DNA from: Thermoplasmatota archaeon
GTDB taxonomy: Archaea; Thermoplasmatota; Penumbrarchaeia; Penumbrarchaeales; Penumbrarchaeaceae
Direction of reading: 5' to 3'
Length of the DNA stretch: 11,037 nucleotides
Assembly (NCBI GenBank): GCA_016929175.1
Contig: JAFGJI010000113.1
Span: forward strand, 1-11,037
Part shown: positions 7,219 to 11,037 of the stretch, in pieces
Layout: every line of letters starts with the position of its first letter
How positions within the stretch are numbered: position 1 is the stretch's first letter
Position numbers and translations under genes: made by a program
Notes under the pieces: generated by a model
Told to the model about the DNA's origin: nothing
The model's input: the letters and a program-made list of their open reading frames with translations, nothing else
Database searches by the model: none

Positions 7219-8093
7219 ATTCTACCACCTCTTTTTTTGTATTCCAGCCACTCACGGCATCTTGCCATGTTGATGCTGTAGGTCTGTTCGGAAGGGTCCA
7301 GATCGAGGGCTTTCTGGAAGTAGTTCATTGCACTCTCGTATTTTCCGCTTTCCATGAGAGCAAGGGCATACTCGTTGAATGCGAAGGCCCTCTTCCTGTC
7401 ATTCGGGTTGACGTTACGGTGTCGGACAGAGGACCTTGCATCGATCGTGCTGGGTGGGGCGTATATTGGCTGGGAGGAGACCTCAGCACCCGTTCCTTTT
7501 ACAGACTGGGATGTGGGGCTTGACCCGGGACGGGGCGATCGTCCCGCATCGTGAACATTTTGAGACCTGGTCCTTCGGAAGCTGCGCTCTTTTGGTACCT
7601 GCTCCTTCTGGCTGTAATAGGTCAGCTGGGGTTTGATCCTGTCCTGTGAGTAGAGGTAATCACGGCTCTGTGTCCTTGCGGGTCCTCCCCACTTCTTCTC
7701 GAAGGATTCATCCCTGCCCCAGGTCTGTTCCCAATCATGGTCTCTCTGTATGGACATCGTTTCCGGTGATGACGCGGGTCCGACTTCAGGCCAATCTTTC
7801 CTATCCATCACATCTTCGATGTTGTTGATACCTATGTTCCTGAAGCCTACGGCCGATTCTGTTCTGAACATCACACCCTGGAGCCTTACGTCTATCATGC
7901 GGTTCGGGTTGAAGTTCAGATCCCTGTTGTGGTCGAAGTTCCTATCCCTTCTCTGAAGTATCCTGGGCTTCCTGAACTTCACCTGACACTTCGATGTGTC
8001 GTATAACCTTTGGGTGTTATTTTTCTTGTCAGTCCTCTTCCCATCGTTCAAGGGCACCTCCCTCCTCGGAGATACCTGGTCCCCCTTGTACAA
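7215..8093 (-). CDS. TPR-repeat protein with long disordered N-terminal region, first gene of the flotillin operon
   Basis: I do not recognise the full protein. Residues about 236-269 (from the TTG at 8093) form one clear tetratricopeptide unit (AFNEYALALMESGKYESAMNYFQKALDLDPS, split here by position: A-x-x-x-N-E-Y-A, then G-K-Y-E-S-A), with a following helix. The first 230 residues are rich in Arg, Gln, Ser, Pro and Asp, carry no signal peptide or membrane helix, and are probably disordered. The start is uncertain. The frame opens at TTG 8093 and has no ATG before codon 66. An AGGAGG at about 8061-8066 could serve a TTG at 8051, and the TATA box at 8106-8117 would place the transcript start near 8084, favouring the shorter form. 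Overlap with the next gene suggests an adaptor for the flotillin membrane complex; that role is inference. Confidence 0.75.
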   Translation of the reverse strand: MYKGDQVSPRREVPLNDGKRTDKKNNTQRLYDTSKCQVKFRKPRILQRRDRNFDHNRDLNFNPNRMIDVRLQGVMFRTESAVGFRNIGINNIEDVMDRKDWPEVGPASSPETMSIQRDHDWEQTWGRDESFEKKWGGPARTQSRDYLYSQDRIKPQLTYYSQKEQVPKERSFRRTRSQNVHDAGRSPRPGSSPTSQSVKGTGAEVSSQPIYAPPSTIDARSSVRHRNVNPNDRKRAFAFNEYALALMESGKYESAMNYFQKALDLDPSEQTYSINMARCREWLEYKKRGGRI

Positions 8094-8105
8094 TAACCTG
8101 GATTT

Positions 8106-8117
8106 GAATATAAATAA
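8106..8117 (-). promoter_or_regulatory. TATA-box promoter of the TPR/NfeD/flotillin operon
   Basis: The minus strand reads TTATTTATATTC, a typical archaeal TATA box centred near 8110. Standard spacing puts the transcript start near 8084. That is inside the longest possible TPR frame and leaves a short leader containing AGGAGG. It is the only good promoter-like sequence upstream of this operon in the window. Confidence 0.55.
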
Positions 8118-8164
8118 CTATGGGCCAGACGGCACATAGCTTGGGATATCCCGGGGTCTAGAGG

Positions 8165-8188
8165 TCTGCTCATTGAGCAGATCTTTTT
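8165..8188. other. Inverted repeat with adjacent T/A run between two minus-strand genes
   Basis: TCTGCTCA and TGAGCAGA (8165-8181, one central base) form an inverted repeat about 15 bases downstream of the stop codon of the gene at 8196-8879. A five-T run follows on the plus strand, i.e. A's precede the hairpin on the transcribed minus strand. It may mark the 3' end of that gene, or be an operator for the operon promoter just downstream. Confidence 0.35.
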
Positions 8189-8195
8189 CCATCTT

Positions 8196-8879
8196 TCATT
8201 CCCTTTTCCCCGATATGAAGAAGCCCGATCTCGGAGATAGATAGTACATCTTCATGGTATACGGTTTCAACTTCTTTGAAAAGGCGGCTTCGAGATCGTT
8301 CCTGGTATAGAGGCTGTGGTTGTCCACCAGGAGAAGGATGGATTTATCCCACATCCTGAGGTTCGCAAGTTCCTTTAACACCTCTTTTTCAAGCTCCTTC
8401 AGGCCGTCGGTCTTCGAGAACCGTCCTGTCTGTGTGTTCTTCCTCTTCGCATACTGAACGTCCAGATTTAGCAGGACGGAGATGCCGGCTCCGGAAGAGA
8501 ACCTCCATGAGGCAGCTGATGTCGGTCTCTTCTTTCCGAACCTAGCAGTGACCGCGAACTGCATGGAACGAAGGTCGATGAAGGATATGTCCGCCTTCTG
8601 CCTCTCATCCTTTTCGAAGCCTATGCCCAGATGGAGGGGAGTGGTCGATATGGTATCCGTTCTGGACCTTTTCTGCCTCCATCTACCGTCCTTTCCTATG
8701 GTGAACCTCCCGGTCTCCACCTCCTCGAGGTGGGAGAGGTCCCCGAGCTTCGAGTGAAGGTCGGATACAATGTCCCATTTGCTGAGGTATCTGAAGGGAG
8801 CTTCCTGGTACTCGACCTTGATGTCGTGAAAGACATGATCGAAGCTCTCGAGAAAGGTCGATGACCATGATCTCCGCAT
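8196..8879 (-). CDS. Uncharacterised protein, possible derived PD-(D/E)XK-like fold
   Basis: I do not recognise this 227-residue protein with certainty. An Arg-rich start leads to a helix of the type SKWDIVSDLHSKLGD (about 33-47), an acidic E52-E53-V-E hairpin, then KADISFIDL (96-103), a strand MQFAVTARFGKK (106-117), a second strong strand ISVLLNLDVQYAKRK (133-147), and LLLVDNHSLYTRND near the end. The order helix, acidic residue, D-x-x-x-x-D, strand recalls PD-(D/E)XK nucleases. A canonical E-x-K is missing, however: T-A-R or D140-V-Q142 would have to replace it, so catalysis is doubtful. The ATG at 8879 is chosen because a TATA-like box (about 8899-8910) is spaced for a leaderless start there. 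It stands alone between the flotillin operon and a repeat-rich gap next to tRNA-Ala, which could fit an acquired gene. Confidence 0.7.
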   Translation of the reverse strand: MRRSWSSTFLESFDHVFHDIKVEYQEAPFRYLSKWDIVSDLHSKLGDLSHLEEVETGRFTIGKDGRWRQKRSRTDTISTTPLHLGIGFEKDERQKADISFIDLRSMQFAVTARFGKKRPTSAASWRFSSGAGISVLLNLDVQYAKRKNTQTGRFSKTDGLKELEKEVLKELANLRMWDKSILLLVDNHSLYTRNDLEAAFSKKLKPYTMKMYYLSPRSGFFISGKRE

Positions 8880-8895
8880 ATGCCGCCAATGCCCG

Positions 8896-8910
8896 GTAAT
8901 TTACTTAATT
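8896..8910 (-). promoter_or_regulatory. TATA-like promoter of the gene at 8196-8879
   Basis: The minus strand reads AATTAAGTAAATTAC, preceded by an A-rich GAAAAAC that could serve as a BRE. The centre near 8904 predicts a transcript start around 8878, on the ATG at 8879, and there is no Shine-Dalgarno sequence. A leaderless mRNA is inferred. Confidence 0.45.
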
Positions 8911-8955
8911 GTTTTTCTACAGGTGATAGGATCGGTCCACCTTATCCATCCGATA

Positions 8956-9006
8956 TCATTGCGAAATAGGTCCACGACAATAAGCTATCAAAAAGCAAAG
9001 TTGACC
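8956..9006. repeat. 51-base direct repeat, copy 1 (copy of tRNA-Ala 3' end plus terminator)
   Basis: This copy matches 9203-9253 at 49 of 51 positions (differences at 8964 and 9002), at an offset of 247 bases. In tRNA orientation it would contain the last six tRNA bases with one change (GGTCAA for GGTCCA), then the terminator CTTTGCTTTTTG and about 33 bases of flank. The remainder of the tRNA is not present next to it, so it is a duplicated end without a gene. Confidence 0.85.
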
Positions 9007-9012
9007 AGATGG

Positions 9013-9037
9013 AATCCTTGCCTCGGGTTCAAGGGTT
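9013..9037. repeat. Hairpin-forming inverted repeat 1
   Basis: AATCCTTG (9013-9020) can pair with CAAGGGTT (9030-9037) over 8 bp, including one wobble, around a 9-base loop. The loop and right arm contain the tRNA-like GCCTCGGGTTCAA at 9020-9032. Confidence 0.45.
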
Positions 9038-9056
9038 ATGAGCTATGGACCGGTCG

Positions 9057-9105
9057 GGACCTTTGGATTGTCCAGTGGACTTCGAATTTTCAAATCCAAA
9101 GGTCC
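9057..9105. repeat. Hairpin-forming inverted repeat 2 (13-bp perfect stem)
   Basis: GGACCTTTGGATT (9057-9069) is the exact reverse complement of AATCCAAAGGTCC (9093-9105), around a 23-base centre. The centre itself contains the small palindromes GTCCAGTGGAC and TTCGAA. No coding frame explains it. Confidence 0.75.
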
Positions 9106-9161
9106 AGCTAAAGGGATATAATCAACCTATCAGTCCATTTAGCGTGTATAAGCAATGTGTA

Positions 9162-9209
9162 GCAATGAAATCCAAGAACATTTTCAAATTGACGAAAGGA
9201 TTTCATTGC
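9162..9209. repeat. Hairpin-forming inverted repeat 3 (12-bp perfect stem)
   Basis: GCAATGAAATCC (9162-9173) is the exact reverse complement of GGATTTCATTGC (9198-9209), around a 24-base centre. The right arm runs seven bases into copy 2 of the 51-base direct repeat. The centre shares ATTTTCAAAT with the centre of the previous hairpin. Confidence 0.75.
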
Positions 9210-9253
9210 GGAATAGGTCCACGACAATAAGCTATCAAAAAGCAAAGTGGACC
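9203..9253. repeat. 51-base direct repeat, copy 2 (overlaps the 3' end of tRNA-Ala)
   Basis: This copy includes the terminal six bases of the functional tRNA gene (9248-9253), the oligo-T terminator and the downstream flank. It ends inside the tRNA, the position where integrative elements of archaea commonly leave attachment repeats, though such repeats usually reach further into the tRNA. Confidence 0.85.
9236..9247 (-). terminator. Oligo-T terminator of tRNA-Ala
   Basis: Immediately after the discriminator base the minus strand reads CTTTGCTTTTTG. A T3 followed by a T5 run is the usual intrinsic stop for archaeal RNA polymerase. The same sequence is duplicated at 8989-9000 in the other repeat copy. 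Confidence 0.65.
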
Positions 9254-9321
9254 GGTCGGGATTTGAACCCGAGGCCTCCCGCATGCCAAGCGGGCGATCT
9301 ACCGAGCTGATCTACCGGCCC
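9248..9321 (-). tRNA. tRNA-Ala (anticodon GGC)
   Basis: The minus strand folds into a complete 74-base cloverleaf: acceptor GGGCCGG/CCGGTCC with discriminator A, a D-arm GATC-AGCTCGGTA-GATC, anticodon stem CCCGC/GCGGG enclosing loop TTGGCAT, a 5-base variable region, and T-arm TCGGG-TTCAAAT-CCCGA. The anticodon GGC (complement at 9285-9287) reads GCC/GCU alanine codons. The G3-U70 wobble pair, the main identity element for alanyl-tRNA synthetase, is present. CCA is not encoded and there is no intron, both common in archaea. Its 3' end is shared with a direct repeat. Confidence 0.97.
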
Positions 9322-9350
9322 ATGTTGAGCGAAAGGGAGTAACAGGATGC

Positions 9351-9360
9351 ATTATTAAAG
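9351..9360 (-). promoter_or_regulatory. TATA box of tRNA-Ala
   Basis: The minus strand reads CTTTAATAAT, which by normal spacing would start transcription about 5-10 bases before the mature tRNA 5' end at 9321. The box overlaps the stop codon (9355-9357) of the PrsW-like gene. Confidence 0.5.
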
Positions 9361-10557
9361 GTTTGTGGATTGGCCAGATATCTCCTGAATAGTACATTTC
9401 CTGAAATTATCCAGTCTCCTGTTGTATCTGTTTGTCCCGAGAAGGAATGAAATGATGACCATCACGATGAACACGAACAGGACCATCAATCCGTAAGGGA
9501 ATATCAACAGCGAACCCCATCCGGAAAGACCGGCGAGGAAGTTCCATATGAAATGGACCACCATTCCAAACAAATAGCCCGCAGCCAGGCCCGGAGCTGT
9601 CATCAACGCAACAATGACATAATTGGTCTTGTTGTATCGTTTCGCCATACCTTTAACGAAACCTATCATGAAACCGATCGAGGCAGGTCCGATCATATGA
9701 ATGATGATGTTGAAGAAGGACCTGAAGACTATGAGCAGTATGACAAATACACCATCGCCTTCCATTATTGAACTGGAGGCATACAGAACATTTTCCAGCA
9801 GGGCAAAGCCAGCTCCGAAACAGGAACCGTAGATGATACCATCCGTTTCATCCTTCACCTGCGACAGGATGATGGCGAAACCCAATGCCTTGAAGAACTC
9901 CTCCACCACGGGTGCCGATGCCAGGGAAGTATCAATTCCCAGAGGTTCCATCCATGTGGAATTGAAGGTGTTGAGAAAAAGGGAAGGGAATGTCGAGAGC
10001 ATCCCGTAGGTCAGGCCAATTATGATGAATGCCCTTGGCTCCGGTTCGTAGGGATCGAAGGCGTACGTGAACATGACCCATCCAACAGCCGGTACGGTAA
10101 TTGACAACAGAAGAAGAGGGATAGAAATTGGAAAGCATAAACAGCATAGATCGGGAATGAGGAGCAAAATCCCCAGGAGCACTGCTGAGATGAAGAACAG
10201 ACCCACCATTATTCCAAGTGTCGTGAACCTCTGCACCAGGAAGAGGTTCCTGTACCTTGTAGAATATGCTGCGGGATGGACCCCCTTTTCCTTGAAAGGT
10301 GCAAGAAGAATGTTCCTGCTTGATCCGGCAGTTCTGAACAACCACGCATTGAAGAGGTACCCAAGAACAAGAAATACCGGTACTATAAATATGAATACAA
10401 GAGACCCAAGGAGGGCGAAACCCTCACCGATAAGGAGAAGGAATATCAGTGTCCCTCCAAGCAGGACAGAAAGGAAGAACACTATGACCAGAAGTATACC
10501 GGCAGCGGACAGGTCCTTCAGGATCCCTTTTATGAAACCCTCATTCCCGCTTTTCAT
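9355..10557 (-). CDS. PrsW-family intramembrane metalloprotease homologue
   Basis: A 400-residue polytopic membrane protein. The PrsW signature set is present: DPYEPEPRAF (168-177), V-V-E219-E220-F-F-K223 (the EExxK motif), GSCFGAGFALLEN (244-256, F-x-x-x-E-N motif with E255), H287 in a membrane helix, and H335-F-I-W-N near the C-terminal helices. In Bacillus subtilis PrsW cleaves the anti-sigma factor RsiW. Archaea lack that system, so the substrate here is unknown. About nine membrane helices are visible, with extra N-terminal ones before the conserved core. The ATG at 10557 lies 4 bases after the cmk stop codon, with AAAGGT upstream, so the two genes are probably co-transcribed. It ends in a short polar tail. 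Confidence 0.88.
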   Translation of the reverse strand: MKSGNEGFIKGILKDLSAAGILLVIVFFLSVLLGGTLIFLLLIGEGFALLGSLVFIFIVPVFLVLGYLFNAWLFRTAGSSRNILLAPFKEKGVHPAAYSTRYRNLFLVQRFTTLGIMVGLFFISAVLLGILLLIPDLCCLCFPISIPLLLLSITVPAVGWVMFTYAFDPYEPEPRAFIIIGLTYGMLSTFPSLFLNTFNSTWMEPLGIDTSLASAPVVEEFFKALGFAIILSQVKDETDGIIYGSCFGAGFALLENVLYASSSIMEGDGVFVILLIVFRSFFNIIIHMIGPASIGFMIGFVKGMAKRYNKTNYVIVALMTAPGLAAGYLFGMVVHFIWNFLAGLSGWGSLLIFPYGLMVLFVFIVMVIISFLLGTNRYNRRLDNFRKCTIQEISGQSTNL

Positions 10558-10561
10558 TCAA

Positions 10562-11037
10562 CTACCTTTCTCCCAATTTCTCGAGGATCAAAGCCACCTC
10601 TTCCTCGGGAGAGAGAGAGGTCGAATCGATCACCAGATCATAGTATGATGGGTCGTTTGGATCGATCCCGTAATAGTTGAGGTAACGCTTGGTTTCGCTC
10701 GCTTCCCTCTCTTCCATCAATTTCACGACATCTTCGATCTCGCCTCCATCCCTTTCCCGCATCCTTTCGGACCTGATCGAGCTCTCTGCGTTTATGAAGA
10801 TCCGAAACGAAGGTATGCCGAGCTTCTTGCATAAAGGACCGATCATCCTGCCTTCGATAAGGACATCTCCAAGTTTTGCCCTTTTGAGCATCCTCTCATC
10901 AAGTGAAGAATCATATGACCGGTCACCCTCACATAATGTCCCAAACTCTTCAAGCGTCAGGCCGAGTTCGATCGCCAAATCCCGAAAGATCCTTCCAGCA
11001 TAGATATATTCCACTTTGAGGATGTCTTCAAGGATAC
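10562..11037 (-). CDS. cmk: Cytidylate kinase, archaeal type (5' truncated by the window edge)
   Basis: Phosphorylates CMP and dCMP to the diphosphates with ATP. The frame is open to the right edge: residues ILEDILK precede a GTG at 11014 that is an internal valine, not a start. The N-terminal P-loop of about 20 residues lies outside. The visible part follows the archaeal family closely: YIYAGRIFRDLA, a variable helix with LTLEEFGTLCE, LIEGRMIG, RIFINA, the lid SERMRERDG, the REASETKRYLNYYGID motif, DLVIDSTSLSPEE, and a final helix. No frameshift is visible. It is followed after 4 bases by the PrsW-like gene. Confidence 0.93.
   Translation of the reverse strand, partial: ILEDILKVEYIYAGRIFRDLAIELGLTLEEFGTLCEGDRSYDSSLDERMLKRAKLGDVLIEGRMIGPLCKKLGIPSFRIFINAESSIRSERMRERDGGEIEDVVKLMEEREASETKRYLNYYGIDPNDPSYYDLVIDSTSLSPEEEVALILEKLGER

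Larger units (their letters stand above)
8880..9247. other. Gene-free, repeat-rich intergenic segment beside tRNA-Ala
   Basis: No credible gene is seen in these 368 bases; the short open frames overlap repeats and hairpins. The segment is visibly more AT-rich than its neighbours. It holds two copies of a 51-base direct repeat, three hairpin-forming inverted repeats (9013-9037, 9057-9105, 9162-9209), and short copies of tRNA-Ala sequence at 9020-9032 (sense on the plus strand) and 9046-9059 (same orientation as the tRNA). GGTCCA or its complement, the end of the tRNA acceptor arm, occurs five times inside the segment besides the tRNA copy. A weak TATA-like GATATAATC lies at about 9114-9122. 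It could be an integration scar or encode a structured RNA. Confidence 0.6.

Noticed and set aside
8997..9056. Possible second tRNA or tRNA pseudogene on the minus strand
   Set aside because: A partial acceptor-like pairing (GACCGG with CTGGTC) exists, but no D-arm, anticodon arm or T-arm can be formed and the length is too short.
8923..9230. Short open frames of 61-62 codons in the repeat-rich gap
   Set aside because: They run through direct repeats and hairpins, lack ribosome-binding sites and show no protein-like composition.
8880..9247. Insertion sequence or MITE with terminal inverted repeats
   Set aside because: The inverted repeats form compact hairpins, not matching ends of one unit, and no target-site duplication or transposase is evident.
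8956..9253. CRISPR array
   Set aside because: Only two repeat copies separated by 196 bases, and one overlaps a tRNA; no regular spacers and no cas genes.

Overview
The window reads as archaeal DNA, most likely from a Thermoplasmata-like euryarchaeon. The evidence for an archaeon is good: an archaeal-type cytidylate kinase, a tRNA-Ala without an encoded CCA end that is followed by an oligo-T terminator, TATA-box promoters about 25 bases from likely transcript starts, and start codons that often appear leaderless. The lineage is inferred from gene style only (large FN3/Ig-like membrane-anchored surface protein with a short cytoplasmic tail, flotillin/YuaF pair, PepD) and is less certain. Base composition is balanced, and third-position bias produces long antisense open frames that are not genes.

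Layout. At 1-2090 (+) is the 3' part of a big cell-surface protein. Everything else is on the minus strand. From 2780 down to 2166 is thymidylate kinase (tmk), and at 4302-2845 is an M20-family aminoacyl-histidine dipeptidase (pepD). A probable operon runs leftward from about 8093 to 4391: a TPR protein with a long disordered front, a YuaF/NfeD-like membrane protein, flotillin, and a helical protein with a hydrophobic C-terminal tail. At 8879-8196 is an unrecognised gene with faint resemblance to PD-(D/E)XK nuclease folds. At 8880-9247 is a non-coding, AT-richer, repeat-filled segment. At 9321-9248 is tRNA-Ala(GGC). At 10557-9355 is a PrsW-type intramembrane protease homologue, 4 bases downstream of cytidylate kinase (cmk), which runs off the right edge.

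How they work together. tmk and cmk are nucleotide-monophosphate kinases feeding nucleotide synthesis, and pepD recycles dipeptides. The TPR/NfeD/flotillin/tail-anchored group is a likely membrane-microdomain module, held together by a 4-base ATGA overlap and by a Shine-Dalgarno sequence that overlaps a stop codon.

The part most worth a second look is 8880-9321. A 51-base direct repeat carries the end of the tRNA, its terminator and its downstream flank. There are also further short copies of tRNA-Ala sequence in both orientations, three tandem hairpins, and an orphan gene beside it. This resembles a scar of recombination or integration at the tRNA, or an undescribed structured non-coding element. 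No integrase or transposase is visible.
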